Below, piece by piece: positions 1 through 6,526 of a stretch of 11,327 nucleotides of DNA. The notes under the pieces are model-generated. The model was not told where the DNA came from, did no database searches, and worked only from the letters and a program-made list of their open reading frames with translations. A program made the translations under genes and the position numbers. This DNA comes from Spirochaetota bacterium (lineage in GTDB: Bacteria; Spirochaetota; JAHITG01): NCBI GenBank assembly GCA_018817865.1, contig JAHITG010000235.1, positions 1 to 11,327 on the forward strand, given 5' to 3'. Position 1 is the stretch's first letter. Every line of letters starts with the position of its first letter.

Positions 1-174
1 AAAGAAAATTTCCTGAATTGCTCCTTTCAAAATAGATCCGGAAATTCTTCAAAGAGAATTTCTGGATTTCTTCATCACAAAACAGATCCTGAAATTTTTT
101 TATATAAAATTTCAGGATTTGTTTTGCAAGGTACAATTCTAAAAATTCTTTTTACAGAATTTTTAGAATTGTAC
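1..174. repeat. Row of regularly spaced hairpins (cluster A)
   Basis: Three complete hairpins lie downstream of the unrecognised membrane-anchored gene. Hairpin 1 pairs 34-49 with 54-69 (G-U pairs allowed, loop CAAA). Hairpin 2 pairs 78-98 with 106-126: 20 of 21 positions are Watson-Crick and the other is G-T. Hairpin 3 pairs 131-149 with 156-174, a perfect 19-bp stem. The centres fall at about 51.5, 102 and 152.5, a spacing of 50.5 bases. Hairpins 1 and 2 share the left-arm start AGATCC-K-GAAATT, exactly 50 bases apart. Bases 1-20 look like the right arm of a fourth hairpin cut by the window edge. None is followed by a T-run on either strand, so these are not standard intrinsic terminators. 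Function is unknown; I see no coding potential here. Confidence 0.85.
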
Positions 175-190
175 AAAAAATCAAAATCAA

Positions 191-1210
191 TTATATAATC
201 CCCTTAAAGTAGAGATAAAAATAGAGACCGGCAAGCAAAGCTAAAAACAAACCGAGAAAAATAATGAAGAGACGGATACTTCGAACCTTTTGTGATTTTT
301 CTGCTATCTCCGGTGTCATAACATTGATCTGAGCCTGTTCAATACACTTAACAACCAGGCCCGGTTTGATCTCGGAAATAACAAGGTATCCTGATATCTC
401 ATCATAGTTTACACTTCTCACGACAGCAGGTACCGGAAGTATCTTTTTACCATCAACTAACTGCAACAGATTCAGATAATACTTGTCCCTGGATGTCCTA
501 TCAGGAAGCCGAACCAGTATCGTCGTACCGGGGATCAGCTGGGTAATATTGATGCCTTTTACAGGAGAGATCTCCAGTGTCCCCTCAACGATAACTTCGT
601 TTGACTCTTCCTGCTGAACTACCACTTCTTCTACGGTTACTTCCTCCTTTTTTTCATCAGCATGACCTTCCAGGGCTAAATACAGATCATTGGATAATTC
701 AACAGCTATGATCAGGTCCGTTGTCTCCAGGGTTAATGCTTTCGTTACAATTTCTTTAAAGAGTTCTTTCAGGTCATCTTCTTTATTATCGTTAACAAGA
801 CCTATGATCTTATCCATATACTCAAAAGTAATTGTGGACTGCAGATCGTTCTTCAGGTCTGAGCTTTGATTGACAAGATTTTTACCACCCCATTCGATGT
901 CTATGATCTTCTTCTCAAATTCCGGCCATTTTAAATAGGGGGGGATATTCTTTACCAGCTCTTCAAACGAAACAACCGTAAAGATCCTCTCAACAGCTTT
1001 TTTATCCAGATTGACAAAGAGGATGAATAATCCATTTATATTAACAGCTTCATCTTTAAAAGCACCCTTTATAGCTGCAATATTCTTGATCTCGCCGGTT
1101 ATCAGTTTCTGAGCCTTTTCTTTGTCACCTTCTGCGATCTGGAGTGCCAATTCAAATTTTTTGTTCTCTTTTTCGAAATTATCTACTGCTTTATCAATAT
1201 TCTCTTCCAT
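191..1210 (-). CDS. Unrecognised protein with C-terminal membrane anchor
   Basis: I do not recognise this 339-residue protein. The N-terminal part (about 1-183) is charged and mostly helical, with no signal peptide. A Glu/Val-rich acidic linker follows at about 184-211, then a compact beta-rich segment at about 213-298 with hydrophobic alternation. One strong hydrophobic helix at about 313-337 sits almost at the C-terminus, so the protein is probably tail-anchored with its bulk in the cytoplasm. The frame stays open up to a TTG at 1258, but I chose the ATG at 1210: a promoter-like TTGACA/TATTAT pair lies between the two, and the extra 16 residues are hydrophobic and unconvincing. Neither start has a Shine-Dalgarno site. 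It lies 115 bases after the chemoreceptor gene on the same strand but probably has its own promoter. A link to chemotaxis is possible only by position. Confidence 0.75.
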   Translation of the reverse strand: MEENIDKAVDNFEKENKKFELALQIAEGDKEKAQKLITGEIKNIAAIKGAFKDEAVNINGLFILFVNLDKKAVERIFTVVSFEELVKNIPPYLKWPEFEKKIIDIEWGGKNLVNQSSDLKNDLQSTITFEYMDKIIGLVNDNKEDDLKELFKEIVTKALTLETTDLIIAVELSNDLYLALEGHADEKKEEVTVEEVVVQQEESNEVIVEGTLEISPVKGINITQLIPGTTILVRLPDRTSRDKYYLNLLQLVDGKKILPVPAVVRSVNYDEISGYLVISEIKPGLVVKCIEQAQINVMTPEIAEKSQKVRSIRLFIIFLGLFLALLAGLYFYLYFKGII

Positions 1211-1217
1211 AAGTTTT

Positions 1218-1245
1218 ATAATAATATTCCCAAATAAGTTGTCAA
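1218..1245 (-). promoter_or_regulatory. Promoter for the membrane-anchored protein, possibly leaderless
   Basis: On the minus strand TTGACA (1245-1240) is followed after 16 bases by TATTAT (1223-1218). Seven bases then lead to the ATG at 1210, so transcription would start at or next to the start codon. The -35 box is a perfect consensus and the -10 matches five of six. The call rests on sequence match alone, in AT-rich DNA. Confidence 0.5.
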
Positions 1246-1325
1246 ATAAAAAGATCAAAAAGCAGTCTGTTGAAGGCAGTTAACTTAATAAATGCAGACA
1301 TTCTTTATCTGTTACAGTATAACGA

Positions 1326-2972
1326 TCAATCCTTGAAATCCTTATAATCATCCTTATCTAAAGGGATCACATCTTCAGGCTTGATCTCTTTGGTTGTTAT
1401 CTTCTTTTTTAAATCAGCCCCTTTTTTAGGCAGTTTAGCGGGCTCTTTCTTTTTATCTTTCCCTTCAAGCTGTTTTGTTCCTGTTTCTTCAGTTTCTACT
1501 AACACCTCATGTTTTCCTTTAATAACCTGATTCAGATCCTCTACGATGCTGATGAGATATTCGGATAATGAATTCAATTTAGCAGCTGAAAGAGCCGTGT
1601 TTTGAGATGAGGTAATATTATTCTGTGTCAGGATCTCAATCTGTTTTAGAGCTTTTTCAATATTTTCCACACCATAACTCTGGTCCTCTGATGCAGTTGA
1701 TATCTCATTGATTATGCTGGTAATTTTAATTATAGAATCAACCACCCCGGAAAAAGCCTGCGTAGTGCTTTGTGCACTCTCATTTCCATTGTTAATCTTT
1801 TTTTCAACCTCTTCTATCAACAGCTGTGTCTCTTTTGCTGATTGAGCACTCCTCTGAGCCAGGCTCCTTACTTCTTCCGCAACAACTGCAAATCCTAAGC
1901 CGCTATCACCGGCCCGGGCTGCTTCAACAGCGGCGTTCAAAGCAAGAAGATTGGTCTGGAAAGCGATCTCATCAATAGTTCTGATGATCTTTCCTATCTC
2001 CTGGCTGGACTTAACGATCTCTGTCATTGCATTAGAAGTGTTGCCTATTTTTCCATTTGCATCAGTGATCATAGAACTGGTATCATTTATAAACCGCACA
2101 GCATTTTTACAATTTTCAACATTCTTTTTTGCAATTGAGGAGATTTCCTGCAGCGCAGCAGAAGTCTCATCCAGAGATGCTGCCTGCTCATGAGCTCCTT
2201 CTGCCATTTTCTGCGAAGCAAGGGCTATCTCTGAAGAAGCCCCTGTTAATTGTGATGACCCTTTTATAAGATTTGAAGATGAATTAAACATTGGTTTAAT
2301 GACCTTTCTGGTTACCAGAATTAAGGAAGCTACAATAAAAAAGAGAAGCCCTATGCCTATCAACACCATGAATTCTATCAGATTATTGATCTCTTTTCCC
2401 ACATTATCAAGGTAGATCCCGGAACCCACGATCCAGCCCCAAGGTTTGAAGGCCTTCACATAGGAAACCTTGGGAACAGGAGCACCATCCTCTTCTCCCG
2501 GCAGGGTCCAGTAATAATCAACTAAACCCTCATCTTTTATTTTACAAAGTTTAACAAATTCGACAAACATTTTTTTTCCATTCGGATCAGTAACAGATGC
2601 TAATCCATTTGGATCATACCATTTCGGTTTTTTATCTTTTAAATAATAGGGGTGCTGGATCATCTTTGGTTCCATGTCATTGATCCAGAAATACTCCTTC
2701 TTTTCATACTTCATATTTAAGATGATCTTGCCGGCCACCTCTTGAGCCGATGATTCTGAGATCACCCCATCCTGACTCAGTTTATATTGTTGATCGATCA
2801 CACCCCAGGCTGCTTCGACGAGGTTTTTTATGTTCAGAAATTTTTCATTATATAAACATTTTTTATTATAGTTGATCAGTAAAAAGCAACATATACAGAA
2901 GACCAGTGCTGCAACGCCTATCAGAAAATTGATCCGTCCTGCAAAACTAATTTTCTTTATTTTTTCCAGCAT
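1326..2972 (-). CDS. Methyl-accepting chemotaxis protein with Cache sensor
   Basis: A transmembrane chemoreceptor that would signal through CheA/CheW to the flagellar motor. In its 548 residues, TM1 is at about 14-34, a periplasmic single-Cache-like domain at about 37-195 (with the KAFKPWGWIVGSGIYLDNV signature near its end), TM2 at about 200-220, and a long coiled-coil signalling domain at about 245-482. The hairpin tip is the conserved FQTNLLALNAAVEAARAG region (338-355), then GFAVVAEEVRSLAQRSAQSA (360-379). About 18 heptads per arm fit the 36-heptad class, by my rough count. No clear HAMP is seen after TM2. A Lys-rich tail (about 500-548) ends in DYKDF (542-546), which fits the loose aromatic-x-x-aromatic form of a CheR-tethering pentapeptide. 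The ATG at 2972 has a strong AGGAGG (2983-2978) five bases upstream. The H-NOX gene lies 69 bases upstream in the same direction, so the two are probably co-transcribed. Confidence 0.95.
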   Translation of the reverse strand: MLEKIKKISFAGRINFLIGVAALVFCICCFLLINYNKKCLYNEKFLNIKNLVEAAWGVIDQQYKLSQDGVISESSAQEVAGKIILNMKYEKKEYFWINDMEPKMIQHPYYLKDKKPKWYDPNGLASVTDPNGKKMFVEFVKLCKIKDEGLVDYYWTLPGEEDGAPVPKVSYVKAFKPWGWIVGSGIYLDNVGKEINNLIEFMVLIGIGLLFFIVASLILVTRKVIKPMFNSSSNLIKGSSQLTGASSEIALASQKMAEGAHEQAASLDETSAALQEISSIAKKNVENCKNAVRFINDTSSMITDANGKIGNTSNAMTEIVKSSQEIGKIIRTIDEIAFQTNLLALNAAVEAARAGDSGLGFAVVAEEVRSLAQRSAQSAKETQLLIEEVEKKINNGNESAQSTTQAFSGVVDSIIKITSIINEISTASEDQSYGVENIEKALKQIEILTQNNITSSQNTALSAAKLNSLSEYLISIVEDLNQVIKGKHEVLVETEETGTKQLEGKDKKKEPAKLPKKGADLKKKITTKEIKPEDVIPLDKDDYKDFKD

Positions 2973-2977
2973 ACCGG

Positions 2978-2986
2978 CCTCCTCCC
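2978..2986 (-). promoter_or_regulatory. Strong ribosome binding site of the chemoreceptor gene
   Basis: The minus strand reads GGGAGGAGG here, with five bases between the last G and the ATG. It fixes the start at 2972 and shows that this organism uses Shine-Dalgarno initiation for at least part of its genes. Confidence 0.85.
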
Positions 2987-3041
2987 TTCACTCATAAATC
3001 AAGAAGAATAAAGTAATGTATGTCGCTTATTATAAAAACGA

Positions 3042-3563
3042 TCAGGGGAATTTAATCTCTACATCTTTATCATTCAATGCAGTTATTTTAAGGTTTTCCT
3101 TATAATGTTTGCCAACACCTTTTATCAAGCCGAGAAAGATCGGCATTAATCCCCTTTTTGAGTTATAAGTCATAATAAGAGTTTTTTCATCTTTTTCCTT
3201 ATAGTTAAATCGAGGCGGATGAGCATTGGCCATATTAGCTGTTGTCATCTCATGGACCTTGTCCATTTTCATAAGAAATTCTTTTGAAGATTTTATATTT
3301 TCAAAATGACGGGGATACATCTTTGGTGCAAATTCATTCACCCAATAATCGCCAAACGCATCGGCTGCCTGTTCCAGAGTAATATTTAAAACCTTACAGA
3401 CATTCTGGATCACAGTCATTACAGCACCGTCCTCAACATCCCCTAAAGATGTAAATGCCATATTCGGATCCAACCCGGATTTTTCCATAGCTTCCCGCCA
3501 TTTGTCCTCACCAAACTTTGTTATTACCAGCTCTTTCAAACAGTTAACAATAACTCCTTTCAT
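3042..3563 (-). CDS. Stand-alone H-NOX heme gas sensor
   Basis: A cytoplasmic heme-nitric oxide/oxygen binding protein; the 173 residues are close to a single H-NOX domain. The proximal heme ligand is His104 in KVHEMTT, the conserved Pro pair is at 116-117, and the YxSxR heme-propionate motif is present as Tyr133-Asn-Ser135-Lys-Arg137. Compared from memory with the O2-binding Thermoanaerobacter (Caldanaerobacter) domain, the distal pocket Trp9, Asn74 and Tyr140 correspond to Leu9, Trp74 and Ile142. Without the distal Tyr, NO (and perhaps CO) rather than stable O2 binding is expected. The ATG at 3563 is preceded by AGGAGG at 3575-3570 with six bases between. It lies just upstream of a chemoreceptor that has no H-NOX domain of its own, which suggests signalling in trans, as known for stand-alone H-NOX proteins paired with kinases or cyclases. 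Ligand choice is an inference. Confidence 0.95.
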   Translation of the reverse strand: MKGVIVNCLKELVITKFGEDKWREAMEKSGLDPNMAFTSLGDVEDGAVMTVIQNVCKVLNITLEQAADAFGDYWVNEFAPKMYPRHFENIKSSKEFLMKMDKVHEMTTANMANAHPPRFNYKEKDEKTLIMTYNSKRGLMPIFLGLIKGVGKHYKENLKITALNDKDVEIKFP

Positions 3564-3659
3564 TTCTTACCTCCTGAAATAAAATTTTATTACCTCATAC
3601 AACATGCCCGAAACAGTAAACAGACAAAATAATAGCTGTTTTTTTAATTTATACTTCAC

Positions 3660-3687
3660 AATATAATATTTTAAAATCATAATGCAA
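3660..3687 (-). promoter_or_regulatory. Possible promoter of the H-NOX/chemoreceptor operon
   Basis: On the minus strand TTGCAT (3687-3682) is followed after 16 bases by TATATT (3665-3660). The -10 is good (five of six), the -35 matches only in TTG. It would give an mRNA leader of about 90 bases. The spacing of 16 equals that of the better promoters in the window. The region is very AT-rich, so this is tentative. Confidence 0.3.
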
Positions 3688-3703
3688 GGAAAAATCAAAC
3701 TTT

Positions 3704-3750
3704 TTGGGACTGACCCCCGAGTTTTAAACATCTTCAAGATTTGACCCCAA
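3704..3750. repeat. REP/IS200-like repeat remnant (candidate)
   Basis: The stretch contains GGGACTGACCCCC (3706-3718) and, 27 bases on, GATTTGACCCCAA (3738-3750), giving two GAY-TGACCCC-like copies. The reverse strand reads GGGGTCA twice. From memory, short GGGGTCAGTCCC-type sequences accompany REP-associated tyrosine transposases (IS200-like) in many bacteria. No transposase is present here, so this would be a solitary non-autonomous copy or a remnant. Its GC-rich motifs stand out from the AT-rich intergenic DNA. Confidence 0.35.
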
Positions 3751-3768
3751 TTTACCCAAATTGATCAA
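3748..3768. promoter_or_regulatory. Palindromes upstream of the cyclase-like gene (possible operator)
   Basis: CAATTT (3748-3753) and AAATTG (3758-3763) form a perfect inverted repeat around ACCC, and TTGATCAA (3761-3768) is an overlapping palindrome. Both sit just upstream of a possible promoter (TTTACA at 3774-3779, TATTAC at 3798-3803). A regulator-binding site is possible, but I recognise no known consensus. Confidence 0.3.
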
Positions 3769-3815
3769 CATTTTTTACAGTCTCCCGATAACATTAGTAT
3801 TACAGGACTTATTAT

Positions 3816-5807
3816 ATGAGTATTTATACTAAGATCAGATTCTGGCTTGCAGACTTTATTTATAACTTCAAAAGCACTGTGAGAAGCAAATTTGCTCACA
3901 TGGCCTTGAATATCAAATATTCTCCTTTCCGAACAAAATTATTCACCAAGATCAATAATAAAACCATCTTTATCCTGATAATGACCTATATCGCCTTTAT
4001 AATAATCCAGCTGACTCTCTTCTCTATCCTCTGGAGACCGGAAGACCTGGATGAACCCAAAACAAAGGGATATTTATCCCGTTTTATGTTCAATTATAAA
4101 AAACTCGGGTTCAATGTTGAGAACAAGTTGAAAAAATATACGATCGACCTGGAGAATTTTGCCAAGGATATATCCGTCCCGTTCTATCTGAACTGGATCG
4201 TCGATCTGCAGAAAAAAATGAAATTAGAGATAAAGAACCGGGATGATATCCGGACCATGTTCATCTTCAATCATCACGGCAGGCTCCTGAACTTTGCTCC
4301 GAATATTGAAAAATTAAGGAATACGAACTATCAATTCACACCTTATTTAAGGCAGGCATTTCAATTTTTTACAAAGAACAGGAGCTCCTATGTATATTTC
4401 TATACGGATAGTACCATCATACTGAATAAATACAGGCTTCAGAAAGGAACCTATATCGAAAAATCAAAGGACTATATCTGTGAACCGTTCTATCCAAAAG
4501 ATAAACTGGCCCGATCAGATCAGGAAGCAAATGCTATAACGCTGGATGCAGCCTCCCTCTTTCAAAAACAATCGTATAGAGACGATGCTCTCCCCTATCT
4601 TATGATCTTTACGCCTATCTATAACCAGCTGGAGAAGCTTATAGGCATTGCCGGTTTTAATATTGATATCGATGTGGTCTTCAAGGACCTCCTGTTAAAA
4701 GAAGCCGAGGTCTTTTATACGATCGTGGTCAATGAAAAAGGGATGATCGTATATGCGCTGAATAAACAGCTGATCGGAAGATACATCCTGTATGAGCAGG
4801 ATATTAAAAAACTGATAGAGACGGACGATGATGTCATTATGGAGAGAAAAGGAGCTTTCCTTAAATACAAGATCAGCATCAGTGATAAGAACTGGTATAT
4901 GATAGCAAAGATCGATCCGGAAAGATTATCAGCCGCCATGAAGCATGTTCCTGTCCATAATCCGATCCTTTATATATTCCTGATCTTTGAGGCTGTCCTT
5001 TTTATCGCTTTATTTCTTTTATTCAACAAGAACATTACAAAGCCCATATCCAATTTTTCCAGCAGTCTAAAAAACCTTTCCAAAGGGCGTCAGATGTATA
5101 AACTGGAGCTGAACCACAACGATGAATTTAAATTAATTGAACACCGGTTTAACCGGTTGACAGATAAAGTAAAAGGATACCTGGTCTTTGGAAAGACCAT
5201 ATCCCGGGAACTGGTAGATGAATACCTGGAAAAATATCCGGATGCACAGCTTGAAACCAGAGAAAAGACCGGTACGATACTCTTTTTGAAAATAAAGAAC
5301 ATTGATCAGGTAAAAACGGGGATGTCCAAGGCTGATTTTGATACAGTTATGAATAAATTCCTTAATGATATGGAGATCTTTGTTTCGCAATCCAAGGGAT
5401 TTATTGACTCTTTCAGCAGTGATTCCTTTGTAGCTATTTTTGGTGTACCTGTGAACAATTATAATCATGCTCAGAACGGGTATGAATGCTCTAAAAAAAT
5501 ATTCAACAACATGCAGTTATTCAACAGGATCAATAAGATCAACCTGCAAATTTCCATAAGCATCAATACCGGAGATATTTTTTACTCACAAATGGAATCC
5601 AATTACGGTAAACTTCTGGTCTCATTAGGGAACACTATAAGAAAAGCTTATTACTTTGAATCAATTACCAACCCCAATGCCCTCTCCATCTCCGAAAAGA
5701 CCATGAATATTCTTTCACCAAAACCAAAAATGCAGAAAGCCGTTTACCTTAAAATGAAAGGTATTGAAGAGCCGGGGAAAGTATACCTTACTTCCATTTA
5801 TCATTGA
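3816..5807 (+). CDS. Membrane Cache-HAMP protein with degenerate class III cyclase domain
   Basis: A 663-residue transmembrane sensor. TM1 is at about 51-72, an extracytoplasmic double-Cache-like domain at about 75-380, TM2 at about 384-404, HAMP at about 405-455, and a class III adenylate/guanylate cyclase fold at about 484-660. Fold landmarks remain: GTILFLKIKNID (486-497), FSSDSFVAIFGVPV, SINTGDIF, and SLGNTIRKAYYFES. Catalytic residues do not. The first metal Asp is Lys492, the base-recognising Asp is Asn606, the transition-state Asn is Arg609 and the Arg four residues later is Tyr613; only the second metal Asp (Asp536) remains. It is probably a pseudo-cyclase that works as a ligand-sensing scaffold or as a partner of another cyclase chain. 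The start has only a weak AGGA (3804-3807) eight bases before the ATG. The YgjP-like gene follows after 31 bases. The family assignment is firm; loss of activity is inferred from my alignment. Confidence 0.85.
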   Translation: MSIYTKIRFWLADFIYNFKSTVRSKFAHMALNIKYSPFRTKLFTKINNKTIFILIMTYIAFIIIQLTLFSILWRPEDLDEPKTKGYLSRFMFNYKKLGFNVENKLKKYTIDLENFAKDISVPFYLNWIVDLQKKMKLEIKNRDDIRTMFIFNHHGRLLNFAPNIEKLRNTNYQFTPYLRQAFQFFTKNRSSYVYFYTDSTIILNKYRLQKGTYIEKSKDYICEPFYPKDKLARSDQEANAITLDAASLFQKQSYRDDALPYLMIFTPIYNQLEKLIGIAGFNIDIDVVFKDLLLKEAEVFYTIVVNEKGMIVYALNKQLIGRYILYEQDIKKLIETDDDVIMERKGAFLKYKISISDKNWYMIAKIDPERLSAAMKHVPVHNPILYIFLIFEAVLFIALFLLFNKNITKPISNFSSSLKNLSKGRQMYKLELNHNDEFKLIEHRFNRLTDKVKGYLVFGKTISRELVDEYLEKYPDAQLETREKTGTILFLKIKNIDQVKTGMSKADFDTVMNKFLNDMEIFVSQSKGFIDSFSSDSFVAIFGVPVNNYNHAQNGYECSKKIFNNMQLFNRINKINLQISISINTGDIFYSQMESNYGKLLVSLGNTIRKAYYFESITNPNALSISEKTMNILSPKPKMQKAVYLKMKGIEEPGKVYLTSIYH

Positions 5808-5831
5808 CAAATAAAATTAAAACAATATCCT
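5804..5831 (+). promoter_or_regulatory. Promoter for the YgjP-like gene, possibly leaderless
   Basis: TTGACA (5804-5809) overlaps the stop codon of the cyclase-like gene. After 16 bases comes TATCCT (5826-5831), and after seven more the ATG at 5839. The -35 is perfect, the -10 matches four of six. The spacing is identical to that before the minus-strand gene starting at 1210. There is no Shine-Dalgarno site in this gap, which fits a leaderless mRNA. Confidence 0.45.
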
Positions 5832-5838
5832 ACTACCA

Positions 5839-6513
5839 ATGACCCAGCACCAGGTTCTCTATAAAACCGATCCGATCACTTTTCAAATTGTACCTAAAAG
5901 AATACGGCATATCTATATTAAGATCTATCCGGATAAAAAAGTTGTTGTAACCGCGCCTCCCCATACTGATCTTAAGAAGATCAAAGATCTGGTTATTAAA
6001 AAGGGAAACTGGATCCGTAAAAAGTTAAATGAATCAATCAGGAAGATGGAGCTGATCAGGGATAATAGTCTGCTTTTCAAAGGAATATATATTCCCATGG
6101 AAATTTCCCCAAATGTAAATAAAGAAAAACCGGTATATACGGGTGAAAAAATACTCCTGAGTAATAAGATCAGGAACCGTAAAAAGAAGCTGGAAGAGTT
6201 CCTCAAAGATGAGTGCTTTCATTACATCGCCGGATCTATAGATCGCTACTGCACTCTTCTGAAAGTTTCCTATAGAGCATTTACAGTTAAAAAGATCAAG
6301 CGGTGGGGTTTCTGCAGAAGCAACAGAGAACTGGTCTTCAACCTCTTCCTGATAGCTCTTCCGATAAGGTTTATCGATTATATCATTCTGCATGAAGTCA
6401 CACATCTTCTTCATTTTAATCATTCACACAGATTTAAAAATATTTTGCTGAAATATTTCCCGGATAAAAAAAGAATTGAGAAGGAATTAAAAAGATATCA
6501 CCTGCATCTGTAA
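5839..6513 (+). CDS. YgjP-like (DUF45, M48-type) zinc metallopeptidase
   Basis: This 224-residue protein belongs to the YgjP/WLM-like metallopeptidase group. The zinc site is His185-Glu186-x-x-His189, followed by FNHSHRF with the third ligand His195. Upstream lies the family signature RWGFCRSNRELVFNLFLIALP (starting at 155), and the N-terminus has the typical beta-rich stretch IYIKIYPDKKVVVTAPP. There is no signal peptide or membrane segment, so it is cytoplasmic. Length matches the family (about 220-240). The biological substrate of this family is poorly known; E. coli YgjP has been linked to nucleotide or protein hydrolysis only loosely. It follows the cyclase-like gene by 31 bases and has a promoter-like sequence of its own, so it may be expressed both with and without that gene. 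No ribosome binding site precedes its ATG. Confidence 0.9.
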   Translation: MTQHQVLYKTDPITFQIVPKRIRHIYIKIYPDKKVVVTAPPHTDLKKIKDLVIKKGNWIRKKLNESIRKMELIRDNSLLFKGIYIPMEISPNVNKEKPVYTGEKILLSNKIRNRKKKLEEFLKDECFHYIAGSIDRYCTLLKVSYRAFTVKKIKRWGFCRSNRELVFNLFLIALPIRFIDYIILHEVTHLLHFNHSHRFKNILLKYFPDKKRIEKELKRYHLHL

Positions 6514-6526
6514 GATACAGAATCCA

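Noticed and set aside
1..174. CRISPR array or standard intrinsic terminators
   Set aside because: Repeats are not identical direct repeats with unrelated spacers, the palindromes themselves vary, there are no cas genes, and T-runs are missing on the 3' sides.
1211..1258. TTG start at 1258 for the membrane-anchored protein
   Set aside because: No ribosome site, and the region contains the -35 and -10 boxes; the ATG at 1210 is more plausible.
1259..1325. Terminator after the chemoreceptor gene
   Set aside because: Only 4-5 bp stems could be drawn and no T-run follows.
3761..3768. FNR/CRP-type site (TTGATCAA)
   Set aside because: The half-sites TTGAT and ATCAA lack the required four-base spacer, so it does not fit the FNR consensus.
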